DNA of 64,000 nucleotides, taken from the NCBI GenBank assembly GCA_963779685.1, contig CAVZZG010000001.1:186001-250000 (forward strand), given 5' to 3'. A program made the position numbers and the translations under genes. The stretch is from CAVZZG01 sp963779685. Lineage in GTDB: Bacteria; Actinomycetota; Thermoleophilia; Gaiellales; F1-60-MAGs149. Below are positions 1 through 8,718 of this stretch, in pieces. Each line of letters opens with the position of its first letter. The first letter of the stretch is position 1. The notes beneath the pieces are model-generated. The model saw only the letters and a program-made list of their open reading frames with translations, was not told the DNA's origin and searched no databases.

Positions 1-2
1 GC

Positions 3-488
3 GGGCGGGCGCTCGGCGTCACGTTCCAGGCCCCCGACATGGATCGCTACGGCTACGACGTCGACTACCTGCGGGGTCGCATCACCGGCGCGCTTGCCGG
101 CCGCGCCGCCGAGCAGCTCACGTACGGCGACATCACGACGGGCGCGGAGTCCGACCTCGAGCAGGTGACCCGGATCGCCCGCCTCATGGTCGGCCGCTGG
201 GGCATGTCGGAGCGGGTCGGTCAGGTCTCCGTGCTGCCGAGCGGGCAGGACGATCCGCAGTTCCTCGGCGGCTCGAGCCCGGGCGGCCCGTCCGAGGCCA
301 CGAGGCGCCTGGTCGACGAGGAGGTGCGGCGGATCGTGGACGAGTGCTACGTCGAGGCGCTCGACACGCTCGGCCGTCATCGCGATCAGCTGGAGTCGCT
401 CGCCCGCGCCCTGCTGGAGCACGAGACGCTTGACGAGGCGGACGCCTACGCCGCCGCCGGCGTCGCCCGCAGTCGCGTCTCCACCTGA
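3..488 (+). CDS. ftsH: ATP-dependent zinc metalloprotease FtsH, C-terminal part (5' end outside window)
   Basis: Membrane-anchored AAA+ protease that degrades misfolded or short-lived proteins. Only the end of the M41 peptidase domain is present. The reading frame is open from the window edge: the residues before the internal Met at 39 read GRALGVTFQAPD, matching the LGVT segment that follows the protease active site in FtsH. The next stretch (GRAAEQLTYGDITTGAESDL, then MVGRWGMS) is the conserved M41 helix region that supplies the third zinc ligand. The AAA domain and the HExxH site lie upstream, outside the window. The gene ends convergently 13 bases before the hutI stop. The family assignment is secure; the full length cannot be judged. 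Confidence 0.93.
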   Translation, partial: GRALGVTFQAPDMDRYGYDVDYLRGRITGALAGRAAEQLTYGDITTGAESDLEQVTRIARLMVGRWGMSERVGQVSVLPSGQDDPQFLGGSSPGGPSEATRRLVDEEVRRIVDECYVEALDTLGRHRDQLESLARALLEHETLDEADAYAAAGVARSRVST

Positions 489-501
489 GCCTCTACCGGC
501 C

Positions 502-1695
502 CTAGGAGCCGGCGATGACCCTGGCCGGCGTGGCGCCGAGCTGGTAGAGCGCCGCGCGCCAGTCGGGGTCGTCGATGAGCACCAGGTCGGCCGCGAACCC
601 GGGGGCGAGCCGTCCGATCTCGGCGCCGAGGCCGAGCACGGCGGCGGCCGCGCTGGTGCCGGCGGCGAGCGCCTCCGCGCAGCTCAGCCGCATGCGCGTC
701 ACCGCGAGCGTCAGCGCCGCGAGCATCGCGTCGCACGGCGCGGAGCCCGGATTGAAGTCGGTGGCGACGACCACCCGGGCGCCGGCCTCGAGCAGCGCCC
801 GCGCCGGCGGCATCGGCAGGTCGAGGTAGAGCGCGCAGAGCGGCAGGCACACGGCCGCGACGCCGCTCGCCGCCAGCGTGCGGACGCCGTCGGGCCCGGT
901 CTGCTCGAGGTGGTCGACCGACGCGGCGCCGAGCTCGGCGGCCAGGGGGATCGCCCCGCACTCCGAGAACTGGTCGCCGTGGATGCGCAGCGCCAGGCCG
1001 AGGCGCTTCGCGGCGGCGAGGTAGGGCCGGCACTCCTCGGCCGAGAACGCGCCCCGCTCGAGGAAGCAGTCGGCCGCGGTGGCGAGACCGGCACAGGCCG
1101 GGAGGATCTCCTCGATCGCCTCGGTCACGTACGCGTCGGCGGTGTGCCCCGGCGGCACGGCGTGGAGTGCGAGGCAGGTGCCGGTCACGCGTACGCCGGT
1201 CGCGGCGCCGGCGGCGAGCGCGGCGCGCAGCATGGCGGCCTCGGAGCGGGCGTCGAGCCCGTAGCCCGACTTGACCTCGGCCGTCGTCGTGCCGAGCGCG
1301 CGCATGCGTGCCAGGCGCCGGGTCGCGAGTGCCGTCAGATCGTCGTCGCTCGCCGCCCGGACCGCGCCGACGGTCGCGCGGATGCCGCCTCCGGCCGCGC
1401 CGATCTGCTCGTACGACTGCCCCTGCGCGCGCCGGTCGAACTCGTCCACCCGCGACCCCGCCCAGACGGCGTGCGTGTGGCAGTCGACGAGGCCGGGGAT
1501 CGCGCTCATCCCGGTACCGTCGATCTCGGTCGCGGCCTGCGGATACGCGGCCCGTACGTCCTCGCGGGGTCCGACCGCGAGGATCCTGCCGCCCCCGGCC
1601 GCGATCGCGGCTCCCCGCATCACGCTGAACGCCCCGTCGGCAGCGACGGTGGCGATGCTCGCCAGGTTGTCGACGATGAGGTCGGCAGGCGCCAT
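502..1695 (-). CDS. hutI: Imidazolonepropionase
   Basis: Hydrolyses 4-imidazolone-5-propanoate to N-formimino-L-glutamate, the third step of histidine degradation. The 397-residue length is usual for the family. The metal-binding motif VDCHTHAVWAG lies near residue 70, followed by SYEQIGAAGGGI, and the amidohydrolase metal sites HGDQFSE and ATDFNPG lie further on; together these are diagnostic of HutI. It is transcribed away from hutH, and the two ATG codons are only 14 bases apart, so their promoters must overlap or lie inside each other's coding ends. Urocanase (hutU) and the formiminoglutamate-processing enzymes are not in the window, so the pathway is incomplete here. Confidence 0.95.
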   Translation of the reverse strand: MAPADLIVDNLASIATVAADGAFSVMRGAAIAAGGGRILAVGPREDVRAAYPQAATEIDGTGMSAIPGLVDCHTHAVWAGSRVDEFDRRAQGQSYEQIGAAGGGIRATVGAVRAASDDDLTALATRRLARMRALGTTTAEVKSGYGLDARSEAAMLRAALAAGAATGVRVTGTCLALHAVPPGHTADAYVTEAIEEILPACAGLATAADCFLERGAFSAEECRPYLAAAKRLGLALRIHGDQFSECGAIPLAAELGAASVDHLEQTGPDGVRTLAASGVAAVCLPLCALYLDLPMPPARALLEAGARVVVATDFNPGSAPCDAMLAALTLAVTRMRLSCAEALAAGTSAAAAVLGLGAEIGRLAPGFAADLVLIDDPDWRAALYQLGATPARVIAGS

Positions 1696-1709
1696 AGACT
1701 TCGCCGAGT

Positions 1710-3200
1710 ATGACCGACCACCCGCTCGCCGTGGGCGCTGCCCCGCTCACCATCGAGGACCTCGTCGCGGTGGCGCGTCACGGCCGCTCCGTGGTGCTCG
1801 CCGAGGGCGTCCGCGAGCGCGTCGCCGCCGGGCGCGACATGCTCGAGCAGGTCGCATCGCGCGACCCGCCGACCTACGGCGTGAACACCGGCTTCGGGCA
1901 TCTCGCGAGCATCCGGATCCCGGTTTCCGACCAGTCGACGCTGCAGCTGAACCTCGTCCGGTCGCACGCCTGTGCCGTCGGCGATCCTCTGCCCGACGAG
2001 GTCGTGCGCGGCATGCAGTTGCTGCTGGCGAACTCGCTGGCGAAGGGGCTGTCCGGCGTCCGGCCGGCGCTGGTCGACCAGCTCCTCGCACTGCTCGCGG
2101 CCGGTGTCGTACCGGTCGTGCCGAGCCGTGGCTCGGTGGGAGCCAGCGGCGATCTCGCCCCGCTCGCGCACTGCGCCCTGGCGCTCATCGGCGAGGGCCG
2201 CGTGCGGGTGGACGGCGTCGAGATGCCGGCGTCCGAGGCCGTCGCGTCGCCGATCGTGCTGGCCTCGAAGGAGGGCCTGGCGCTGCTCAACGGCACGCAC
2301 CTGATGGCGTCCATGGGCGCGCTCGCGCTGGACGACGCCGGCCGTCTCCACCGCGCGGCGGTCGTGGCCGCGGCGCTGTCCGTCGAGGCCCTGCTCGGCT
2401 CGCACCGCCCGTTCGACGCGCGCGTCCACGAGGCCCGCCGGCAACCGGGACAGATCGCCGTCGCCCTGCGGCTGCGCGAGCTGCTCGCGGGATCGACGAT
2501 GGTCGAGAGCCACGCCGACTGCGCCCGTGTCCAGGATCCGTACACGTTCCGCTGCGTCCCCCAGGTGCTCGGCGCGGTGGGCGACTCGCTCGACCACGCG
2601 CGCGGCGTCATCGGCCGCGAGCTGGACGCGGTCACGGACAACCCGCTGATCCTCGGCGGCGAGGCGTTCTCAGCCGGGAACTTCCACGGTCAGCCGCTGT
2701 CGCTCGCCCTCGACCTCTCCGCGATCGCGATCGCGGAGCTGGCCGCGTTCTCGGAGCGGCGCAGCTACGCCCTGCTCTCGCCCGGGCCGGCCGACCTGCC
2801 GCCCTTCCTGGCCGCCAACCCCGGGCTGGAGTCCGGGCTCATGATCCTGCAGTACGTCGCCGCCTCCCTGGTCGCGGAGCTCGGCGTGCTCGCGACGCCC
2901 GCCGGCATCCACAACATCCCCACCTCCGCCGGGCAGGAGGACTTCAACTCGATGGGTGCGACCGCGGCGCTGAAGCTCCGCGATGCCCTCGAGCTGGCGT
3001 TCCGGGTCGTGGCCATCGAGCTCGTCTGCGCGGCGCAGGGGTTCGAGCAGCACCGGCCGCTGCGCTCCGGCGACGGCGTCGAGCTGGCGCTGCGACGGGT
3101 GCGCGGCATCGTCGCCCCGATCGAGCACGACCGCTCGACCGCGGACGACCTCGAGCGCCTGGCGATCGCCCTCCAGGGCGGCCTGCTCGACCAAGTCTGA
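1710..3200 (+). CDS. hutH: Histidine ammonia-lyase
   Basis: Converts L-histidine to trans-urocanate and ammonia. The 496-residue product has the aromatic amino acid lyase signature, with the Ala145-Ser146-Gly147 triad inside GSVGASGDLAPLAH that cyclises into the MIO electrophile. HutH-type substrate-site segments (YGVNTGFG near residue 52, LLNGTHLM, RVQDPYTFRC) separate it from phenylalanine and tyrosine lyases. A TAGACT -10-like box sits 9 bases before the ATG, leaving almost no leader and no clear Shine-Dalgarno sequence. It is divergently paired with hutI. Confidence 0.96.
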   Translation: MTDHPLAVGAAPLTIEDLVAVARHGRSVVLAEGVRERVAAGRDMLEQVASRDPPTYGVNTGFGHLASIRIPVSDQSTLQLNLVRSHACAVGDPLPDEVVRGMQLLLANSLAKGLSGVRPALVDQLLALLAAGVVPVVPSRGSVGASGDLAPLAHCALALIGEGRVRVDGVEMPASEAVASPIVLASKEGLALLNGTHLMASMGALALDDAGRLHRAAVVAAALSVEALLGSHRPFDARVHEARRQPGQIAVALRLRELLAGSTMVESHADCARVQDPYTFRCVPQVLGAVGDSLDHARGVIGRELDAVTDNPLILGGEAFSAGNFHGQPLSLALDLSAIAIAELAAFSERRSYALLSPGPADLPPFLAANPGLESGLMILQYVAASLVAELGVLATPAGIHNIPTSAGQEDFNSMGATAALKLRDALELAFRVVAIELVCAAQGFEQHRPLRSGDGVELALRRVRGIVAPIEHDRSTADDLERLAIALQGGLLDQV

Positions 3201-3218
3201 GCCGTATCACCCGTTCGG

Positions 3219-3238
3219 GGGGCGCCCGCCCGCGCCCC
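3219..3238 (+). terminator. GC-rich hairpin after hutH
   Basis: A perfect 7-bp stem (GGGGCGC / GCGCCCC) with a 6-base loop lies 18 bases after the hutH stop. There is no T-run after it, so it is at best a weak or factor-assisted terminator. Confidence 0.4.
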
Positions 3239-3319
3239 GGCGCGCGACAGTGATGACGTCCTCGTAACACGACTGCCATGGACTTCCATCCCGGGTTCCG
3301 CAACCGCTTGGAGGGTCAC

Positions 3320-3415
3320 ATGCAGGACACCGGACTCACGAACATCATCGACCTCGCCGTCGAGCGTCTCAAGCGACGCCCGCCCGCGCCGGCAGGTCCG
3401 CCGCTCGCTGCCTGA
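3320..3415 (+). CDS. Possible 31-residue small protein
   Basis: A short ORF, MQDTGLTNIIDLAVERLKRR followed by a Pro/Ala-rich tail, preceded by a good Shine-Dalgarno sequence (GGAGG, 5-base spacer). An in-frame ATG at 3278 would add 14 residues. The first 20 residues could form an amphipathic helix with a basic end. It fills the gap between hutH and the DUF255 gene on the same strand. No family is recognised. Support rests on the ribosome-binding site and high GC at third positions, so this is a tentative call. Confidence 0.4.
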   Translation: MQDTGLTNIIDLAVERLKRRPPAPAGPPLAA

Positions 3416-3424
3416 GACGAGCTC

Positions 3425-3430
3425 TACCAT
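3425..3430 (+). promoter_or_regulatory. -10 box, probable leaderless promoter of DUF255 gene
   Basis: TACCAT lies 6 bases before the GTG start at 3437. Transcription would begin at or next to the start codon, and there is no Shine-Dalgarno sequence, as expected for a leaderless mRNA. No clear -35 element is visible. Confidence 0.5.
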
Positions 3431-3436
3431 GCGTCC

Positions 3437-5425
3437 GTGAACCGGCTCGCGGGCGAGACCTCGCCGTATCTCCTCCAGCACGCCTCGAACCCGGTCGACT
3501 GGTATCCGTGGGGCGCGGAGGCCTTCGCCGCGGCCCGGGAGCGCAACGTGCCGGTGCTCCTGTCGATCGGCTACAGCGCCTGCCACTGGTGTCACGTGAT
3601 GGAGCGCGAGTCGTTCGACGACCCGGCGACCGCCCAGGTCATGAACGGGCGCTTCGTCAGCATCAAGGTCGACCGCGAGGAGCGGCCCGACATCGACGCC
3701 GTGTACATGGACGCCGTCGTCGCGCTCACGGGTCACGGCGGCTGGCCGATGACCGTGTTCCTCACACCCGACCAGCGCCCGTTCTGGGGCGGGACCTACT
3801 TCCCGCCCGAGCCGCGCATGGGGATGCCGTCGTTCCGCCAGGTGCTCGAGAGCGTGGCGGAGGCGTACCGCGGGCGTGGGGACGAGGTCGACCGGCAGGC
3901 CGATCAGCTGACGGCGGCGATCGGCCGGGCCGCCGACGTCGAGGCGGCCGGGTCGTTGCCGCCGGGGCTGATCGACGAGGCGCTGGCGGCGCTCCGGCAG
4001 CAGTTCGACCCCAGGCATGCCGGGTTCGGCGGCGCCCCGAAGTTCCCGCCGTCAGCCCTGCTGGCGACGTTGCTCGAGCTTGGCGAGCGCGGCGACGCCC
4101 GGCCGATGGCGCTGGCGACGCTCGACGCGATGATGGACGGGGGCATCCACGATCAGCTCGGCGGCGGCTTCCATCGCTACGCCGTGGATGCGATCTGGCT
4201 CGTCCCCCACTTCGAGAAGATGCTCTACGACAACGCCCTGCTGGCTCGTGCCTACGCGCTCAGCGGCGAGCCCCGCCACGCCGCGGTCGCGCGCCGCGCA
4301 CTGGACTACCTCGACCGCGAGATGCGCCTCGACGATGGTGGCCTGGCCTCCGCGCAGGACGCCGACACCGAGGGCCGCGAGGGCCTCACGTTCACCTGGA
4401 CGCCGGCTCAGGTGGCGGCGGTGCTCGGCGAGGGCGCCGATACGGCGGCGGTGTGCGAGCGGTTCGGCATCACGGCATCCGGCAACTTCGAGGGCGCGAC
4501 CGTGCTCTCGGTCGTCGGCGAGGTGCCGGACGGCGCCGGGCCCGCGTTCGCCGACGCGTGCGATCGCCTGCTCGCGGCCCGCGCCACCCGGCCCCAGCCG
4601 TTCCGCGACGACAAGGCGCTGGCCGGCTGGAACGGGCTTGCGCTGGCGGCCTACGCGGATGCCGGCCGTCTCCTCGGTGACCCGGCGCTGGTGGCGCGGG
4701 CCGTCGAGATCGCCGCCTTCATCCGCACCCGGCTGGCCGACGCCGACGGGCGACTGCACCGCGTGTTCCGAGACGGCGCGTCGAAGATCCCCGGGTTCGC
4801 CGAGGACTACGGCGCCGTGGCCCACGGCCTGATCGCGCTGCACGAGGCGACCGGCGATCTCGACCACCTCGCCGAGGCTCGGCGCCTGACCGGCCTCGCG
4901 CTCTCGCTCTTCGCCGCCCCGGGCGGTGCCTTCTTCCTCTCGCCTGCCGATGGTGAACGGCTGGTCGCGCGCCGCGTCGACGTCGACGACAACCCCGCTC
5001 CATCGGGCTCGTCGCTGATAGCGTCGAACCTGTTGCGTCTCGGCCGTATCTACGGGGATGCGGCGTGGGAGATGGCCGCGGAGGCCGCCGTGCGTGCCGT
5101 GCAGGGCGTGCTCGGGCGCGCTCCGCAGGCGTTCGGCCACCTGCTGGGCGTCGCGCACGCCGTCCAGACGCCGTCCCTCGAGATCGCCGTCGTTGGCGAG
5201 CTGGCAGACCCGCGGACCGGGGCGCTGCGTGCGGTCATCGACCGGCACCGCCGGCCGGGGCAGGTCGTCGTGGTCGCCGATCCCGCCGATCCGCTCTTCG
5301 ACACCGTGCCGCTGCTCGCCGGACGTGCGCCGCGCGACGGTGTCCCTGCGGCGTTCGTGTGCGAGCGCTTCACCTGCCAGCGACCGGTCGCGACGCCATC
5401 GGAGCTGTCCGCGCTGCTTGCGTGA
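3437..5425 (+). CDS. DUF255 / thioredoxin-like domain protein (YyaL / SSP411 family)
   Basis: A 662-residue cytoplasmic protein of the family that includes bacterial YyaL and human SPATA20. The N-terminus (NRLAGETSPYLLQHASNPVDW) is the family hallmark, followed by a thioredoxin-fold segment with Cys49-His-Trp-Cys52 in YSACHWCHVM. The central and C-terminal parts form an alpha/alpha toroid related to N-acylglucosamine 2-epimerases (GGFHRYAVD, HFEKMLYDNALL, LAGWNGLAL). The biochemical role of the family is unsettled; a redox or sugar-related function is usually proposed. The GTG start is chosen because it begins the conserved N-terminus exactly. Length is normal for the family. Confidence 0.93.
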   Translation: MNRLAGETSPYLLQHASNPVDWYPWGAEAFAAARERNVPVLLSIGYSACHWCHVMERESFDDPATAQVMNGRFVSIKVDREERPDIDAVYMDAVVALTGHGGWPMTVFLTPDQRPFWGGTYFPPEPRMGMPSFRQVLESVAEAYRGRGDEVDRQADQLTAAIGRAADVEAAGSLPPGLIDEALAALRQQFDPRHAGFGGAPKFPPSALLATLLELGERGDARPMALATLDAMMDGGIHDQLGGGFHRYAVDAIWLVPHFEKMLYDNALLARAYALSGEPRHAAVARRALDYLDREMRLDDGGLASAQDADTEGREGLTFTWTPAQVAAVLGEGADTAAVCERFGITASGNFEGATVLSVVGEVPDGAGPAFADACDRLLAARATRPQPFRDDKALAGWNGLALAAYADAGRLLGDPALVARAVEIAAFIRTRLADADGRLHRVFRDGASKIPGFAEDYGAVAHGLIALHEATGDLDHLAEARRLTGLALSLFAAPGGAFFLSPADGERLVARRVDVDDNPAPSGSSLIASNLLRLGRIYGDAAWEMAAEAAVRAVQGVLGRAPQAFGHLLGVAHAVQTPSLEIAVVGELADPRTGALRAVIDRHRRPGQVVVVADPADPLFDTVPLLAGRAPRDGVPAAFVCERFTCQRPVATPSELSALLA

Positions 5426-5471
5426 CGGTGCGCCCCGTCGGCGCGCATCGCGTCGCGCCGACGCTTCCGGG

Positions 5472-5735
5472 ATGGTCTACGTGATCGCCAGGGAGGCGCT
5501 CCACCGGTTCGTCGAACACCAGATCCAGGTGATCGAGACGACCCCGCTACCGGCCGACATCCGTGCTGTCGTCGCTGCCGACGACCTGTCCGACGACGAC
5601 CTTCACGGCGTCTGGCTCGGCGCCGGACTCGCGACGCAGATCGGGCTGGCGCTGGTCGACGGCCCGGAGCGGTTCGTCACCGAGCGGACATCTCCGCCTG
5701 CAGCGCCGCCACGGCCTCCACCCAGCGCTCGGTGA
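5472..5735 (+). CDS. Hypothetical protein, 87 aa
   Basis: A small ORF beginning MVYVIAREALHRFVEHQIQV. The first 70 residues read as a normal acidic protein (DLSDDDLHGVWLGAGLATQI); the last 15 are Pro/Ala/Arg-rich and overlap the 3' end of the convergent acyltransferase gene by 59 bases, so the tail is probably not selected as protein. No known domain is recognised. The conserved-looking N-terminal part makes it a likely gene rather than a shadow. Confidence 0.55.
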   Translation: MVYVIAREALHRFVEHQIQVIETTPLPADIRAVVAADDLSDDDLHGVWLGAGLATQIGLALVDGPERFVTERTSPPAAPPRPPPSAR

Positions 5736-6396
5736 GAAGCCGCGCTGCCTGCTGGGGCTCGAGCTCGGCAAGGCCCTCGGTCGTGAGCGGCGCGCCGTAC
5801 CGGCACTCGAAGCGCGGAATCCTCGGCGGGAAGAGCCGGATGCGGTCGACGCCGCGGATGGCCACGGGAACCATCGGGGCGTTGGCCGCGAGCGCCACCC
5901 GCGCGGCACCCGACCGGGGGCGCGGCGGACCGGTGCCCTTCTTGTTCCGCGTCCCCTCGGGGTAGATGGCCACGGCCCAGCCCTCGCGGACGAGGTCGAT
6001 GGCCATGTCGACCGCGGCGGTGTCGCGCTGTCCCCGTTCGATCTTGAACGCGCCGCCCGATCGCACCACCCAGGCGATGGGCGCGATGCGATACATCTCG
6101 GCCTTGGCCATGAAGCGGAGGTGCCGGGGCAGGGACAGCCCGATCAGGAACGGGTCGAAGTTCGACCGGTGCTGGCTCGATACCACCACGCCGCCGGCGC
6201 TCGGGACGTTCTCGACCCCGCTGACGCGCAACCGGAACACGCCGTAGAACACCGGCGTCGCGACGATCCTGATCAGGCGGTAGAACCAGGGCCGGAACTC
6301 GCCGCGCCGATCGCGCTCATCGGCGTCGAGCGACCTAGACCGCAAAGACGCCGTCGGTGACGGTGGCTGGATCAGGCCACGGGCTCGCCTCGGCAC
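5677..6396 (-). CDS. 1-acyl-sn-glycerol-3-phosphate acyltransferase (PlsC-like)
   Basis: Probably transfers an acyl chain to lysophosphatidic acid at the membrane in phospholipid synthesis. The LPLAT signature is present: the HxxxxD catalytic motif as HRSNFD near residue 78 and the glycerophosphate-binding YPEGTRNKKG near residue 150. A hydrophobic stretch near residues 40-55 (LIRIVATPVFYGVF) could associate with the membrane. The ATG at 6396 makes the gene overlap the upstream E1-alpha gene by 62 bases; no better start is seen downstream, so the true start is uncertain. It is likely co-transcribed with the E1-alpha gene. Confidence 0.9.
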   Translation of the reverse strand: MPRRARGLIQPPSPTASLRSRSLDADERDRRGEFRPWFYRLIRIVATPVFYGVFRLRVSGVENVPSAGGVVVSSQHRSNFDPFLIGLSLPRHLRFMAKAEMYRIAPIAWVVRSGGAFKIERGQRDTAAVDMAIDLVREGWAVAIYPEGTRNKKGTGPPRPRSGAARVALAANAPMVPVAIRGVDRIRLFPPRIPRFECRYGAPLTTEGLAELEPQQAARLLTERWVEAVAALQAEMSAR

Positions 6397-7348
6397 GGAC
6401 GGCGGCGTCGTCGACCACAGCCGTGACCTCCGTCTGCATCGCCAGGGCCTCGTCGTCCGTGAAGGCCACGTTGGCCCGGAGCCACGCCTCGAACCGCTGC
6501 ACCGGGTCGCTACGCTCCCACGCCGCGAGCAGATCGCGGGGGACGTAGGAGGCGTCGTCGTGGACCGCGTGCCCCTCCATGCGGAGTGTCACGAGCTCGA
6601 GCATCGTGGGCCCGAGGCCGGCGCGGGCCTTGGCGATCGCGGCGCGCGCCTCGCGGAAGACCGAGAGCACGTCGGTGCCGTCGACGACGACGCCTTCGAA
6701 GCCGTAGCTGGTGGCACGGTCGGCCAGGTGCTCGCAGGCGTAGTTCAGCTCGGTTGGCGTGGAGTACGCGTACTGGTTGTTGTCGCAGATGAAGACCATC
6801 GGCAGACGGCGCACGGCGGCGAAGTTCATGCACTCGTGCACGTCGCCGCGGGCGGACGCGCCGTCGCCGAACCAGCCCAGCGCCACCCGCGACTCGCTGC
6901 GCACGCGGAACGCGAGCGCGATGCCCATTGCCGTCGGCAGGATCCCGGGCAGATGCGACACGCCCGCGATCAGTCCGCGCTCGAGGTCCTGCGAGCGCAG
7001 GTTCGAGTCCCGCCCGTGCGTCGCGCCGCCGTCGCGCCCCATGTACTGGCACAGCAACCGCCATGGCTCGGCGCCGCGCGTGACGTGCACGCCCATGTTG
7101 CGGTGCAGCGGCGCCGCCACGTCCCCCGGACCCATGGCCGTCGCCACGCCCACCGACGCGCCCTCGTTGCCCCGCCCGGTGTAGAACGACCCCGGCAGCC
7201 GGCCCTGTTTGTACAGCGCCCCGCCGCGCTCCTCGAGGCCGCGTGACAGCAGCATGTTGCGGTGCATCGCCAGCAGACCGGCCCGGTCGAGGCCGATCGC
7301 GTCGGTCTCGGCGACGCTCAGGACGGGCACGGCTTCGCGAACGGCCAT
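6335..7348 (-). CDS. Thiamine pyrophosphate-dependent dehydrogenase E1 component, alpha subunit
   Basis: The alpha subunit of a pyruvate, branched-chain 2-oxoacid or acetoin dehydrogenase complex. With the ATG at 7348 the product is 337 residues, typical of the family; a longer frame reaches 7603, but its extra 85 residues are low-complexity Pro/Arg sequence. The TPP-binding motif runs from GDG (161-163) to NN (190-191), and the HGRDSN and TPTELNY segments fit E1-alpha. The partner beta subunit and E2/E3 genes are not adjacent; a lone lipoyl domain lies 55 kb away. The substrate cannot be fixed from sequence alone. Confidence 0.9.
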   Translation of the reverse strand: MAVREAVPVLSVAETDAIGLDRAGLLAMHRNMLLSRGLEERGGALYKQGRLPGSFYTGRGNEGASVGVATAMGPGDVAAPLHRNMGVHVTRGAEPWRLLCQYMGRDGGATHGRDSNLRSQDLERGLIAGVSHLPGILPTAMGIALAFRVRSESRVALGWFGDGASARGDVHECMNFAAVRRLPMVFICDNNQYAYSTPTELNYACEHLADRATSYGFEGVVVDGTDVLSVFREARAAIAKARAGLGPTMLELVTLRMEGHAVHDDASYVPRDLLAAWERSDPVQRFEAWLRANVAFTDDEALAMQTEVTAVVDDAAVRAEASPWPDPATVTDGVFAV

Positions 7349-7753
7349 GGCCGCATTCTCGCACGACGTTGGGGCGCGCTCCGACGCCTCGCTGTGGGAG
7401 GATGCGGCGGCTTGTGGACGGGGACTGTCCCCGCCTGCAGCGCGGGCGGATTGCTGCGATGCGAATGGGACAGTCCCGAGCCGACGTTCGCTCAGCGGCC
7501 GTGGTCGGCGGGGGCGCGGTCTCGGCGGTGGTGGTGGTTGGGAATCGCCGGCCGCTGAGGGCGCGCCCGTTGGCGAATCGCAGCGGGGGGATGGCGCCGC
7601 CATGGGAAATGCATGCGAGCCGCCGGCGAGCGTGCGTTTCCTGTGGTGGCCCGTCCTCCTGGCGAACGCCCGACGGCAGACGGGACACTGACGCCCCGCC
7701 TATCGCGGCTCCGCCGACGGAGTCCCGCGGTGGGCGGGCCTGGTGCGGCGGAC
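7349..7753. other. 405-bp gene-free stretch with two palindromes
   Basis: No credible gene is seen between the E1-alpha start and the argF stop. The stretch holds two short palindromes at 7420-7432 and 7467-7477 (listed separately) and otherwise ordinary GC-rich spacer. It is the longest intergenic region in the window. Confidence 0.7.
7420..7477. repeat. Pair of GGGACTGTCCC-type palindromes
   Basis: The first is GGGGACTGTCCCC (7420-7432), the second GGGACAGTCCC (7467-7477). Each is a perfect palindrome around one central base, and the two cores are reverse complements of each other, with centres 46 bp apart, so the pair can also form one larger inverted repeat. They may be a dispersed extragenic palindrome family or an operator pair; the sequence alone does not decide. 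Confidence 0.6.
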
Positions 7754-8692
7754 TCAGGCGGCGGAGAGGAGGGCGACGAGGACTGCGGCGGCGGTGTGGA
7801 GCCGGTTCTCGGCCTGGTCGAAGACCACCGACTGCGGGCCCTCGAGCACCTCCTCGGTGACTTCCTCACCGCGGTGCGCCGGGAGGCAGTGCATGAAGAG
7901 GGCGTCCTCGCGGGCGCGCGCCATGAGAGCGCCGTCGACCTGATAGCGGCCGAGCGCGGCCAGCTTCTCGGCGCGGAGATCGTCCTCGCCCATCGAGACG
8001 AAGACGTCGGTGTAGACGGCGTGGGCGCCGCTCGCGGCCTCGGCGGGGTCGTCCATCACCGTTACCGAGCCGCCGGTCTCCGCGGCAACCGCCGCAGCCG
8101 AAGCCACGATCGCCGGCGAGGGTCCGTAGCCGGTTGGGCACGCGACCTGGATGTGGACGCCCGCCAGGGCGCAAGCCTCGATGAGGGAGTGGGCGACGTT
8201 GTTGCCGTCCCCGACGTACGCGACCTCGAGGCCGGCGAGCGACCCGAAGCGCTCGCGGAGCGTGAGCAGATCCGCAATCGCCTGACAGGGATGGTGGGTG
8301 TCGGTGAGCGCGTTCACGACCGGCACCGTCGACCACCACGCGAACTCCTCGACGTCGCTGTGGGCATGGGTCCGGATGACGATCGCGGCGCAGTAGCGCG
8401 AGACCACGCGGGCGGTGTCGCGGATGGGCTCGCCCCGGCCGAGCTGGAGCTCGTCGGCTCCGGCGAAGACGACCCGGCCGCCGAGCCGTGCGACCGCGGC
8501 CTCGAAGGACAGCCGCGTGCGGGTGGACGGCTTGGTGAAGTGCAGCAGCACCGTGCGGCCCGCGAGCACGTCGGAGTAGGCCGACGGGTCGGTCTTCAGC
8601 TCCGCAGCCACGTCCAGCATGCCTTCCAGCGTGGCCGGCGACATGCCGGCGAAGGACAGCAGGTGGTTCGGTGCGGACGAAATCACGTGCAT
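7754..8692 (-). CDS. argF: Ornithine carbamoyltransferase
   Basis: Makes citrulline from ornithine and carbamoyl phosphate in arginine synthesis. The carbamoyl-phosphate motif STRTR is at 56-60, HPCQA and the ornithine-side motif MHCLPAHRGEEVT follow, and the total of 312 residues is normal. No other arg genes are adjacent. The ATG at 8692 is the longest start, but a -10 box ends only one base upstream of it, so a leaderless mRNA would start near the GTG at 8686 (codon 3); the real start may be there. An inverted repeat over the promoter suggests repression, plausibly by an ArgR-type regulator. Confidence 0.95.
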   Translation of the reverse strand: MHVISSAPNHLLSFAGMSPATLEGMLDVAAELKTDPSAYSDVLAGRTVLLHFTKPSTRTRLSFEAAVARLGGRVVFAGADELQLGRGEPIRDTARVVSRYCAAIVIRTHAHSDVEEFAWWSTVPVVNALTDTHHPCQAIADLLTLRERFGSLAGLEVAYVGDGNNVAHSLIEACALAGVHIQVACPTGYGPSPAIVASAAAVAAETGGSVTVMDDPAEAASGAHAVYTDVFVSMGEDDLRAEKLAALGRYQVDGALMARAREDALFMHCLPAHRGEEVTEEVLEGPQSVVFDQAENRLHTAAAVLVALLSAA

Positions 8693-8718
8693 GAGTATAC
8701 ACGCGGACGCATACTCAT
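8691..8718 (-). promoter_or_regulatory. Inverted-repeat operator and -10 box of argF
   Basis: ATGAGTAT (8691-8698) and ATACTCAT (8711-8718) form a perfect 8-bp inverted repeat with a 12-bp spacer. The lower arm contains the minus-strand -10 box TATACT (8699-8694). The layout fits an arginine-responsive operator that blocks RNA polymerase, but the match to known ARG boxes is loose. Confidence 0.5.

Noticed and set aside
430..1753. Long ORFs on both strands over hutI
   Set aside because: They are shadows of hutI: Arg/Pro/Ala-rich, no family likeness, and overlap a clear gene completely.
7349..7603. N-terminal extension of the E1-alpha gene to 7603
   Set aside because: The extra 85 residues are low-complexity and unlike E1-alpha; the ATG at 7348 gives the normal length.
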